A DNA stretch of 64,000 nt from Synchiropus splendidus (taxonomy: Eukaryota; Chordata; Actinopteri; Syngnathiformes; Callionymidae): NCBI RefSeq assembly GCF_027744825.2, contig NC_071334.1, positions 28,969,937-29,033,936 on the forward strand, given 5' to 3'. Position numbers and translations under genes: made by a program. Shown in pieces: positions 36,120 through 53,536 of the stretch (its first letter is position 1; each line of letters opens with the position of its first letter). The notes under the pieces are model-generated. The model was not told the DNA's origin, searched no databases, and saw nothing but the letters and a program-made list of their open reading frames with translations.

Positions 36120-38699
36120 TACATCATTTTTCTCTGATGGAGCTCAGCATTTCGCTTATATGAGCGTCTTACTTTCCTAACCTGACAGTTTCTTTCAACA
36201 ATTCATTTGTTTCATCCTCTTCACTTCTTTGCTCAGACAAAGAAAAAAAAAATCTGATTTAGAACCAGTCGGGGGCGGACAACTTAGCTCTTCAAGTCTA
36301 AGATGAAACCTTCAACCAATTCCCCAAAGAGAAACTTCAAACGATTTCGAGAGTGAGAGGTGAACAGCCAAGTCTTTTGTGGATTATAGCATACGCCTAC
36401 ATCCTAACTAACGTGATACCTGTGGATGTGAAAATAAACAGGATCTGCCCTCACTCAACTCATCTAATCTACTCAATCTAAATGAAAGTTTAGGGCAGGG
36501 GATCAAATGATCCCTCTTCAGTTCTTAAAGGAGCACCCCAAAACTCCAGTCTTGCTGGTGTTAAGGAGCACACAAAAAGCATTCAATTTGAAGGTCCTAA
36601 AAATGAACCTGTGGTCTGAATGGATTGTGTTTGTCTTGTCTGCATTTATCACCACCTCCCACTCTGTGAATGACAGTGACACCGTAATGTTCCATCCCAA
36701 TGAAAAGTTGAGGAAACATTAGAATTATTCAAACGACTTATGTAGACAACATAAGTCTATTGGAATAAATAAACAAAAGTATATCTGGAATGAAAAGAGT
36801 TAAAACTAGACAAAATAGTTGTGACTTTTAGTCGACTGAAACACGACTAACAGAAATAATATGTGAATGACTCTATATGACTAAGACTAAGAATTGACTT
36901 TGGCACAAGACAAAAACTAAGACTTAATTAAAAAATGAGCAACAAAATTAACACTGGTTCAAATATTAGACTGGAGTTGTTCAAAATGAAAAAATGGTCG
37001 CTCAAAACTTCCTTATAGGCGAACGATGAGACCTCAGTCACACCTACACTTGCAACTGAGGTTTACCAATGAGACCATTCAGAATCCACACAATGGATTT
37101 GAATAAGCTGCAAAATATGCAAGAAATTGGTTTTGGTTTTATCGTGGCACAACATTGTAAACACTGCCCATGGTTTTGTGTTGACACCATGTACCTTGAG
37201 TTTTTATTGTCAGCCGTGTTTATAACATGGATTATTGAAAGTAGCAGCAGCTCTCTATGCTCGAAACGAATGAACACAATTTGCAGACATGTGGGATGAC
37301 GCCCGCTCATATTAATAATGGATTGGCTCTTTGGCCTCAACAAAGACTTGTCTAACAAGTATTACAGCCCCAGGTCACAAGTGATCAAAAGTGGAGGCCA
37401 AATGAGTCGACCAAGTCCCAGAGGAGAAATGCTTTGATTTCTCAGCCACATCCACTTCAAATGGTCCCCTCATATTGCCATAAAGAGCGGCATGTTTCGT
37501 AAACAGCACGTGGTTTGGCGTATTCATTTGTTCAAAGAAGGCAGCTGTGGTGAAAATGAGGGGTTTATTTTGTCAGAAACGGCCTCATGTCACATGGAAT
37601 TCTTTCTTACGAGTGGGAGCCTTGTCCGTCTTCTTATCCCCAAATCCGTGAAAGATTTGATCCTTCTCTAACATGTGAGCACTAAGTCCACCACAAACAT
37701 CCAGTCTGTCATCGGCTTAATCGTCTTTCGACAGATTACTCAATTGAATGAGTCTGTTTGATCAATAGTGTGAAAGAGCAAATAAGTTGTAATAAGGAAG
37801 AATGACATTGAGTGGGTTTAAGGTCTTCAGGAAATTGAAAAAAATGAGCTTGCTCAGTCTGGGAACAGCTTGGTGCTGGTGTGTGAGACATCATATTGAG
37901 AGGATTGAAAAAAAAAAAGCATAAAAAGCAGCACTGACACGTGAAAATGACTGGCTGGTGATATATCTATCAAACTCAACTAAATTAAAATTGTAGCTTG
38001 CCCAAAAAGATTTCAAGATAACCTGGTCTACCTTTGAGGCAGATGAGATAAACCTCAATGTAGATGTCGAACTGGTCTTCAGTGTACCGTGGCTCTCTTA
38101 AAACATTTTTGTTATGCTCCACCTACTCATTTTTCTAAATGTCTCAGTCTGCAAACTGGCTGGGGGAAGTTGTTTAGAAAAGCTTTTTCACTTTGTCATG
38201 AAATCTCACCAGAAATAAATAAACAGAACAAAACAACAGAATGCAGCTTCTTCCCCTACATCTGTCTGGCGACTGTCTTTTGAGGAGGAGCATTGTCACC
38301 TTTTTTAAAACAAAAATGTGAAGGCTCAAAACGTGACATTTGAAAACGAATCCTTCAAAAGTTTCAGACAAAAGAATTCTTTTTTTCATTCTTCTTCCAA
38401 CTTTTATGTCTTCCACTGTGTGTTTTTGGGTCTATGAGTTAGCCTGCATTGTCAGGTGTTATTATGGTGGATTATTTTTTCTCAGACCAGTTTTCTCTCA
38501 AGGATGTTGACAAAACAAAACAAACAGTGACAAAAAAAGAAACATCCGTCAATGCATACTGAGTGCAATGAAAGTTTACTGTTGTGCAACCCGACAGGAG
38601 CGGGCAGGAGGTCAGGCTGTCCGGGATGGGGCGTGACAAGTTGGATCATGGATGACAGGTGGTCGCAGTTCTGCTGTCGCTTACCTCCTCCACTGAGTC
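36120..38699. other. Intergenic DNA without recognisable genes
   Basis: AT-rich sequence with short A-runs near 36240 and 37905. No exon, RNA gene or mobile element is recognised. Confidence 0.4.
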
Positions 38700-39110
38700 T
38701 AGAGAGCCCAGGACTGAGTCATATAAGGTCCCCAGGAGCGTTCCCTGCACCCCTTAGGACCTCAGCCTCCTGAGCACGAGCAGCCGGCTCTGCCCCTTTT
38801 TTTAAAAGAGCATCTTGGCATGATATCACCCTCTCGATATCAACACACATGATGTTTACCGGTGCAGGTCAAGGGTGTTGCTGCCTGCAGAGGTCCACCA
38901 TCAGCTCCTTGGTTTTACCTTCATTGATCTGGAGGTGGTTTCTCAGGCACCAGTCCACATTGTCCTCTGTCTGCTCACTGTTCTCTCTGTCGTTTATCCG
39001 CAGATGGCAGGACGGGGGTGTTGTGGGCAAAGTCAGCGTTGTCGAGGGTGAAGAGGAAAGGAGCCAGGATCAAGAGCGGCGTGTCCGACCCACCATGCCC
39101 TGTCCTCACA
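38700..39110 (-). pseudogene. Rex1-like LINE reverse transcriptase fragment, heavily decayed
   Basis: On the minus strand one reads LAPFLFTLDNADFAHNTP, then VDWCLRNHLQINEGKTKELM (with frame changes) and then a weak LFKKGAEP. These correspond to VLSPFLFT.YT.DF, F..WCE.NHLQLN..KTKELVVD and LYKKGQSR of fish Rex1-like LINEs. The catalytic FSDD segment is lost. Multiple frameshifts and stops make it non-functional. It is the same family as 44046-45003. Confidence 0.7.
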
Positions 39111-40465
39111 TACATGTGGTCTATTGATCCGGGAACGGTGGTAACTGTGACAAAACTCATGAGCAGACTGACTATGGAGAGCTCGCTTTGTACAGCTTCT
39201 TTCTCAAAAGAGAGACACAGCCATATTCTAGGGATGAAATGTGATTAAAATATTATTATTTTTATATTGTTCTCAATTATGGAAACAGACCCTTATGTAA
39301 CTGAGAAGCTAATGCTCTCGTGCTTTATGCTATGAATTATTCAAATAGTCCTTTTACTTTTCTCTCAATAGACTCAGTGAATGTTAATATTGTGGCCAGC
39401 AAAATTGGACATCTGGGAAAGCAATGAGGAAATCCTTACATCACTGAATTGTACGTCCATCTCCTCCCAGCTGCTCTTTGGGTTGCTGTCTGTGTCATTT
39501 CTGTAGAATACCAATGGAATTGTCAGCCTCCATATCACCCTCTCTTTGGTGCACGTTTCAGATGTTTCAGTCATTTCTTTTTATTTCGTCAGCTTGTGAA
39601 AGTCTGAGGGACTTTATTCATTTGAAATAAATTCTTTGCTCAATATGGACCGTAAAATGCATTTAAATAGTTGAATTACCTGCTGATTTTGTAACAGAAG
39701 AGATTTTTTGCTGGCAGGTAGATTGCGCCATCTGTCTCTTAAAGCCAGTTTAGTGGGTATTTTAGTTTGATCCTGCACCATTCTCACATCCGACATTTTA
39801 GACGCTTTATTGAATTGCTGCACAAAATAAATACTTAAACACCCTGTTAAGTTTGTGCACATGCTCAGTTCCCTTGGGTTGCTGGATCTTGATGAGTCTC
39901 ACTTGCAGTGAGTGAACTGACACGTGACTGAATGAGTACACGGAACGTGCATTTCACAGGTGTTTATGTCATAAACATCAGCACCTCAATGACATTCAGT
40001 ATTTGCCAATCTGGTTAAAGTTTGCAGCAAGTAGACAGGATTATCATGGCAGTGATGCCTTTGGTGTCAATGAGACTTTTCTTCAGTTCCATGTTGTTTT
40101 CATTTGCGAGTCTGCATAGTTCAGTTGTTCCTGCTCTTCTCAGCCTTACTTGTGGACATACAACCCAAACAGCAAGGCAGCGTAGTGCAAGTCCCGAGCA
40201 AAGTCATTGTGCCAGGGGTTGGCTGTTCAGTGACCTTGATGTGGACTGAGGTCTCTGTCTGTGTGGGAGGAAATGGATTTAACAGCATGGGTCTGTTTTT
40301 GTACCATGTTCCAGCCGGAAGCAGCGCAGTCTGCTTCTTACAACTCCTCATGGCTGAGGGCCTGAACAGAAAGAGGTTATGAACCAAACATGCACTGCCA
40401 AGTTGTCAGTCAGTTAATCTCAATTTTCAAAAAGCTGATAGGGGTGAGGTTTAACTTGAATGATG

Positions 40466-40511
40466 ACCTGCACCCACACCGGCCCTTCTCTGGGACAGTT
40501 TGCCACCCCTG
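40466..40511 (+). mobile_element. hAT-like MITE right terminus
   Basis: CCTGCACCCACACCGGCCCT followed by GGGACAGTTTGCCACCCCTG matches the right end of the fish hAT MITE family ending GTTTGCCCACCCCTG. The left end was not found nearby. It is the same family as 21973-22115. Confidence 0.5.
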
Positions 40512-41370
40512 GTCTTCACTCAGTGAGGGAGAGATAGAACTGACAGCACCGTGCCGCGTTCAGGACACCTTGCAAACATGGAACAAATAGACTTCAGTGC
40601 TTCTTCAAAAAAGGTTGTTTCATTTATTCATAAAATAAAAGGCCAAGTACACCTTCCAAAATGAAGAGATCTGATGTGGACAAACTTGACAGCACAACTT
40701 TTACTGCTACTGCGGTATAAGGAGGAGGAGTAGGATGTGTATTGCCATCCCTGTATTGCCACCCACCTTCTTTGCCTTGCTGGTGTTCATTTAAGTCTCT
40801 TTATTCAGTCTAACACATTGATAAGATCTTAACTAAAGTTGTGTTACGTATTTCTGGTGATCATTGTTGATCACCGTGAACTCAGTTTAAATGAACAAAT
40901 CAACAGACTGAACAGAATCTGTGACTAAAAAGAGTCAGGTGTAACTCAAACTGCATGTACCCAAGAGTGCTCTGTGCCGTACATCGACATCACGGCTGAG
41001 AAATCTCCACACGTAAACACAAAATGATTCTGATCTTGAAGACAGATTCCAATGATGCAGAGAACATAAACATTGCTGTCTCTTCGATCACTTGTCTCTG
41101 GCAGTGGAGAGCTCAGGTTCGCTGGGCTGAGAAGAGCTTGGACGCAAATAAACGAAAAAGAGACGTGGCTGATGGTCTAGCCATTAAAAATAGGCATTAA
41201 AAAAGAAAATCAAATGATTCAAATTTGTCCTGTTCCAATCAATGCTTGATGCCCAACCCTACAAGACACTTTCTTAATGGACAACGCCAGTTAAAGAGTG
41301 AGACTGCTGTATTTGTATGTTAAAAAGGGGAAACTTTTTCTTTCTCTAAAAATGATTCCGGTACAAACCG

Positions 41371-41772
41371 ACTCATGCTCACTCCTATAGAGTAATATAT
41401 TGACGTTGGGAGAGTGAACTTTTGCGTCCTATACTGATGCCGAAGGCTGCCTTGGCGTGGCATGTAGACGTGTTATCATTTAAATGGAGTAAAAAATGCC
41501 AGGGCAGCTCAGGGAGATGTTTGGAAGCTGAAGGTAAGAGGAAACTTTCCAGGACTGAAACATACAGCTATTTGAGGGGCTTTAGGGAGACAGAGGTGAT
41601 AAACATACTGTAGAAAAAGCACCATCCCATGGCTCAACTAAGCCCAACCTTTATCTTTCTGTTACGTGGCACGTTGCCCACGGCATCAGGATATACTGCA
41701 GAAGGTGGGACATGTTGTGTCCTGAAGTCTGCCTTCGACGTCAGTATATATTACGCCATGGGAGTGAGAATT
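41371..41772. mobile_element. About 400-bp inverted-repeat element
   Basis: The left part reads CTCACTCCTATAGAGTAATA and the right part, reverse-complemented, CTCACTCCCATGGCGTAATA. Inner words (TGATGCCG, GGCGTGGCA and GCCACG) are also roughly inverted. A third related sequence is at 60590-60745. No coding capacity. The superfamily is unknown to me. Confidence 0.6.
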
Positions 41773-44045
41773 CCATACAGTATATCTGCTTTTAAACAGA
41801 TGGACTCTAGTCCTTAGTGAGGCTAGCAGGTATATAATGTCTGGATTTCAAATGGTTATGCTTCTCTGCTTGTGGGGTAAAAAAAAAAAAAAAACTTCAA
41901 TTTTCCAAATGACTTCTATGTAATTAAACCTTGCAATCCATATTGCATACATATCTCATCATTCTGCATTTCATTCAAGTTCACTGCAGGATTAGAGGGG
42001 TATTAGGAGCCAAAGATTGTGACAGTTGAAGACTCCTCTGAATCAAAAAATACCAATTAGCAGCAGTGACTTATATACGGCGCAGCCATCCTTGTTCCTT
42101 TTCATGTCATTAATCGAAAAAAGACTTGGGCACAATGGATATAATCAACCTTGTAACCTCGAACAGAAACTGCCACTTCAGCATTTAATGAGTGATCACG
42201 TAGTATGTTCTCATTAGGGCCTACACGCAGCAACGTCTACTCATTTTTCTGCCTCTGTCCAATGTGTATGTGTATAAGACATGTGTTTGCAATGAGTTTT
42301 AACCTCTTGCTGTGAGACAACTTTTGACTGTGTTGACGCAAGCGGCCACTCTGACTAGTGGAGTACATCACCAAATGGCTGTTAGTTACCATGCAGTGTC
42401 ACTCCCATAAATAAATAGAATACAAACACACAAAACTACAAAAACTAGAAAACAAAACAGAGCGGAAATGCAGAGGAAGTCATGCGAGAACGTGCTGTCT
42501 TCTAATTCAAAACAGGTCAATACTCTGCGTGCTGACGAATCGAAGTCTCTATCTGTTTTTTTAAAGGATGTGCCATGTCCTCCAGGTAAAACATGAAAGG
42601 GATCATCCAGCTTCAACGTCGCTGACAGTGTAGGCTATTAGTGCCTATGGAATTGCTGTAGCCTGCACATCTGGAAAGGCAACATCAAAGCTGAAAGGTG
42701 TGCAAGTTGTAAAGCAGCAAACATTCGCACCTAGATGACATCTTTTCCAGAAAAGTGGTAAAATATTGTCAATCTGAATTATCATTTAGGGAGTTTCTGG
42801 ATGCTTGCCTGGTCAGCACATGCCTAGAACCACCACAGCACAGGGGTGGTGAGTGGGGTGGACTGAACAGGGGTGGCCACGGTCACCATTGGCCACCTCT
42901 GCACTGGTCAAGCATATTCCACTTAGACACCCACATGTCTGAAAGGGTCACTAAGAACGTTTTCAATAAATTAAAGGCCATTCATTGTTCATTTTTTGTT
43001 GACAAAATGATAAAAAAACAAGAAAATCCTTGTCACAGCTGCGGTCTCTTGGCTTATAATGCACATTAGCATGATGCATTAACACACTGGTGAACATCCA
43101 AACTTTCTGGAGACGTGCTGCTGTCAATTTCAAATTTCCCTGCATTACCCTTGGTATTTGGTATTTTCTCTATCTTCAGTTCTAAAATATGGCTTTACTG
43201 TATTTGCAAATCATTTAATTGAATGTGTATTTACATTATACCAAGATTTTTTATTTATTGGCCTGTAACTTTACATTAATGATAAAGTGCAGCTTTTTGC
43301 CACTACTAGAGGGGTCTTCACTGCAGTGGTACTGCAGAGGAATTTATCTACACAAATCTTCTGGTAAGGCATCTCTTGCTGGCCGAGATACGAGGATGAT
43401 GGACAAGGAGTGAAGTCAGCTGCCATTAAGTGTTGTGCATCACCGACCGAGAGGGAAACCACAACCTTCAATTTACATGTTTTCAGAGAAGGCTAAAAGA
43501 TAATGCTCCTTCATTGCTCATGGATAGTGTGTGACAGGTGCGAGTACAAAGTTACAAACAAGCCGATGGGGAGTTTTCTCAGCTCACACCTTGTGGACCA
43601 TTTTCAGCATAATTAGATCCGTGAGATGCCGCAGCTTCAGAACTTTGATCATTTCACACATGTAGGCACCCTCTGTGATGAAGTGCCAGCTTTTCTCTAA
43701 TCTTGGCCTTTTGTCTGCCAGCTCAGTCACAATGAGGAAAAAAAAAAAGGCTTGTTTTCCAGGCTTGGATGAACATGCAGGACTGCTTAAGTACTGTCGC
43801 TGATGGCATGGACTCACAACATTCTTTTTATGAACTGTTCATTATTCACTTAACAGCAAATGACTCACATTTCCAACACACAATCCTAAAGCATGGTAAT
43901 GAAATCTGCCTTTGGTCCTTGAAACTGCTAATTAATTTAGACATAAATGAGAATGCCTTTCCCTCCATATGTCCCTGACCGGCACCTGTCCAAGTTATTC
44001 TCCGCCTCCCACCACAGCCAACTGAAAATAGCAGAATGACCTATA

Positions 44046-45003
44046 TGAAATCAGAATCAGAATCAGAAAAAAATCCCAAGGGAACTTGTGTTTGTAACAT
44101 GCTCTGTACACAACATATCACAATAAATTAAAAAGAAATAATATTATAAAGTGCAAAAAAAAAGTGATACAAAAGATGTTGGAAAAACAACATGCAGTTC
44201 AAGAACAGAAAATGTGCCAAAAAACCCTTCATTGTATTTTTTTCACAGATGAATTGTGCAGTTTTTATTGTCACAGGAAGAAAGGACCTCCTGTGGCGCT
44301 TGGTCTTTGAGTTGGGCAGTCTCAGTCTATTGGTCCATGTACTTTTGTATTGGACCAGGAGCTCATGGAGGGGGTGGGTGATGTTGTCCAAGAGGCTCCT
44401 TAGTTTCAGGAGCATCCTTCTCTCCATAACCATCGACAAGGAGTCCAGTTTCACCCCCACCACATCACCAGCTCTGAGGATGAGTCTGTTATTGTCCGCC
44501 ACCGTTAATCTGCTGCCCCAGCAAACCACAGCCAACAGACTTGCACTGGACACCACCGACTCATAAAACATCCTCAGCATTGTTCCGCAGACGTTGAAGG
44601 ACCTGAGCCTCCTCAAAAAGTAGAGACGGCTCTGACCCTTTTTGTAAAGGGCCTCAGTGTTTCGAGCCCAGTCCACTTTATTGTCTTTGTGGACCCCAAG
44701 ATATTTACAGTCCTCGACCATATCCAAATTGACCCCCCTGATAGAAACAGGGGTCACAGGAGACTTGGTCCTCCTTAGGTCCACCACCAGTTCTTTGGAC
44801 TTAGCCACATTGAGCTGCAGATGGTTCAGCTCACACCAAGAAACAAAGTCCTCCACCACAGCCAGGTACTCAGTCTCCTCACCCTTGCTGATACAGAGTC
44901 ATCAGAGAACTTCTGAAGGTGGCAAGTCTCTCACCGATAGTTGAAGTCCTTGGTGTAAATGGTGAAGAGGAATGGAGAGAGAACAGTTTCCTGTGGTGCC
45001 TGG
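44046..45003 (-). pseudogene. Rex1-like LINE, 3' third with reverse transcriptase C-terminus
   Basis: From 45003 downward the minus strand reads TVLSPFLFTIYTKDF, CHLQKFSDDS (the F.DD polymerase box, box C), then after a frameshift VEDFVSWCELNHLQLN, KELVVDLRR, CKYLGVHKDNKVDW, KKGQSRLYFLRRLRSFNVCG, VVCWGSRLTVAD, VMERRMLLKLRSLLDNITHP and RRSFLPVTI. The main open frame is 44128-44859 but begins at GTG, not ATG. The consensus RLNKLIRKAG is reduced to NRLILRAG, a small deletion. The 3' end carries GATTCT repeats (44053-44067 on the plus strand as AATCAG units), typical of these elements. It is 5'-truncated, frameshifted and inactive. Confidence 0.85.
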
Positions 45004-45508
45004 ACAAATACATACAAAGAATCTAAACAACCACTTTAGAACAAGTGAAATAGGGACATAAGTTCAACACGATTTATTTACTCCAAAAACAACAATGTAA
45101 TTTGCATGACGATGAAAAACATTTCTACTTTCTCACAAGATGATGTAATTAAACTTGGGTCTCAAGTCACAGTGGACCAGTGACAAAACGCAATTTTTGA
45201 AATTTTCATTTCATGATAGAATAATTTGGTAGTACATACACTCAAACATATTAAAGACTGTGTAAAGCACAATAAACAAATTCTGGCCGTCAGTCGGGGG
45301 CATGCAGTGTGTTCCCAGAGGCTGCAATACCTGCAAATGCGCCGAGGCACTGACATTGTAAATTTGTTTTAAGAATTAGATCCTTTTTTTTGCTCACCGC
45401 AAAGGTTGGAAGGATCTGTTGTGACACTGTAGATAATCACCTTACTTTTAGTTTTTCAAATTGACAAGGAGATATCCTTAAATTCCTCTGGCAGCAATGG
45501 TCGAAGTA

Positions 45509-46190
45509 CAGCAGTACCTCGGTTCTCGATCACCATCCGTTCCAGAAGGCTGTTCGAGAAGTGATTTGTTCGAAATCTGAATCGATATTTCCCATTACAA
45601 TGAATGGAAAAAGAAATAATGCGTTCTGAGCTTTAAAATAGGCTTTTGTAGGAGTGAATGTAGAGTGTCTGCTGCAGGTGCGCTGTTCGTCTATGTGTGT
45701 GGCCGCTGCATGTGGGAGGGGTTGCCGAGTGAGTGACGTCTCTCCAGAAGTGAAGAGGTGCCCGGTGCGTGTCCAGCTCTGAATGTGCGCTTCTGTGCAG
45801 TTTGGCTGTGACAAAGTCATAAACCAAGTAACGCTCTGACTCGCCTCATCCCTGTCCCAGCTCCAGCCCACAACAGGACATCAAACCCTGGAGTGAGCGC
45901 TCCAGCCTCGGAGGTGTGGAGAGCGAGCACCTCCCCTGTGACACTCTACCACGGTCCAGTGCGGAGACAGGAAAGGTTTTACACCTCAATATGAAGAAAA
46001 AACAGTCAGTAAATGTAGCTAACTGGACACGTCTGCATACACAGGCTGCGTTATACACAATAACAAAGTGCGTCGTGGATCAGCTGCGCACGTCATGTTT
46101 TTTCTGGCTTTTTTCGGGGCGTTCAAGTTCTGGATTTTCGTTCAAACGTCTTGTTCGATTTCCGGGCGTTCAAAAACCGAGGTACCACTG
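45509..46190. mobile_element. Pogo/Tigger-like MITE, copy 2 (682 bp, fuller copy)
   Basis: The left end is CAGCAGTACCTCGGTTCTCG and the right end, reverse-complemented, CAGTGGTACCTCGGTTTTTG. TA dinucleotides flank both sides (45507-45508 and 46191-46192). It is the inverted, longer counterpart of 35545-36119. Long stretches of the interior differ from copy 1 by only a few bases, so both insertions are recent. No transposase is encoded. Confidence 0.9.
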
Positions 46191-52292
<6,102 letters not shown>

Positions 52293-53536
52293 TGTCATGT
52301 TCGGTTTCTGTGTGCTCTTATTTTGTGACTTCCTGTTTTCGTGTGTGTTTTTTCCGTTTCCTGTTTTCTGTCCACCTTCACAGCATCACAGCTGGAACCC
52401 ATCCACTGATCAATCTCCACTGATTTCAACACCTTGGTTCCAGTCTGTGTTGCCAGATGGTTACTTCGCGTCCACCGGTAAAGACCTTCCTCTCCTGACT
52501 TTGTTCTCTTGCATGCAGTGTTTCAACACAATCACACACTGTGCTGATACTGTGTCACTGAATACTCCTGACACCTGCTGGGCATTAAAAATCCCTGCAT
52601 GTAACCTACTTGATAGACTGAATTGACAATGATTTGATGACCTGCTGTAAACAGTAATATCATTTAAGTCTTTGCATTAACCATTATTCCATATGTAAAT
52701 AATGTGAAAAACCTTTTTTTTATTAAAAAAAAATCCAATGTTTTGAAATTTTCTTCTTAAATTTTATTTTCTAAAATTAAAGTGTACCTTGAAATGAATT
52801 TCAATGGAACAAGACAAGTCGAAAATCTGAGACAAACTGGGTGAAGATGGAAATAATACATTATACTCCGATAGTAGATCAAAATGGTCCCACACGACAG
52901 ACAACTTGCGATTCCCTTGGAGCTGCTCCCTAGATCCACAAAGACATTCACAATGAACTGTGAGATTAGATTGTTTCAGCAGTTGCTGACAGACACGCTT
53001 CCTTATAGACAGCACGTATTTTTTTCGACACAGTCACGTGTTTGTCTTAAAGTGGTACACGCCCCGATGCGGGGACTGCTTTGTGTCACTTTGCATCGAT
53101 GTTGCAGGACTTATCACTACTTGCGTGATCGATAGCGCTTTGATTGTGCATGTGTGTCTTTTCTGCCACCGTCTTAGTTTCTTCCTTGTTTTTACTATTA
53201 GCTATTAGCCTTTTATTATTAGCTGTGTGCTTTGTGTGAGTGTATCTGTCGCTCACCTTTTGTTTTCTCTTGTTGGCTTGCATCCCTGTGTATTTGGGCC
53301 TCGTGAGTTTATCCGAGTGCGTTTTTGTCGTCCCCGTTACTTAGGCTTGACTTTAATTCGCCTATTTTCTGTTACAGTTTTTTTCCCCATCCCAGGTGTG
53401 ATTTCCTTGTTTCCTGTTTGTGCCCTGTTTTTCAGTATTGTCTGTGTATTAAACCTTGTTAAATTTAACCTCGTTGTTCGAGTTGTCTGTACACCAGCAT
53501 CGATCTTAGCGTTTGTTCTTCTGAGTCACCATGACA
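52293..53536 (+). repeat. LTR-like repeat with TGTCATG...CATGACA ends
   Basis: It starts TGTCATGTTCGGTTTCTGTG and ends CACCATGACA. The left 100 bp (CTTCCTGTTTTCGTGTG, TTTCCTGTTTTCTG) and the right 200 bp (GTGATTTCCTTGTTTCCTG, GTATTAAACCTTGTTAAATT, TTCTTCTGAGTCACC) resemble an abundant fish repeat with a late ATTAAA polyadenylation word, like a long terminal repeat. Flanks ATTAC and ATTCC may be a mutated 5-bp duplication. The middle (about 52630-53150) looks unrelated and may be a later insertion. No gag or pol sequence is present. Confidence 0.35.

Larger units (their letters stand above)
39111..44045. other. Intergenic DNA with two MITE pieces
   Basis: It contains a hAT-like right end (40466-40511) and an inverted-repeat element (41371-41772), plus A-runs near 41880 and 43738. 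No genes were recognised. Confidence 0.4.

Noticed and set aside
35834..36163. 109-residue ORF shared almost exactly with 45530-45871
   Set aside because: The shared peptide reflects two recent copies of a non-coding MITE; it resembles no transposase and the copies differ by indels elsewhere.
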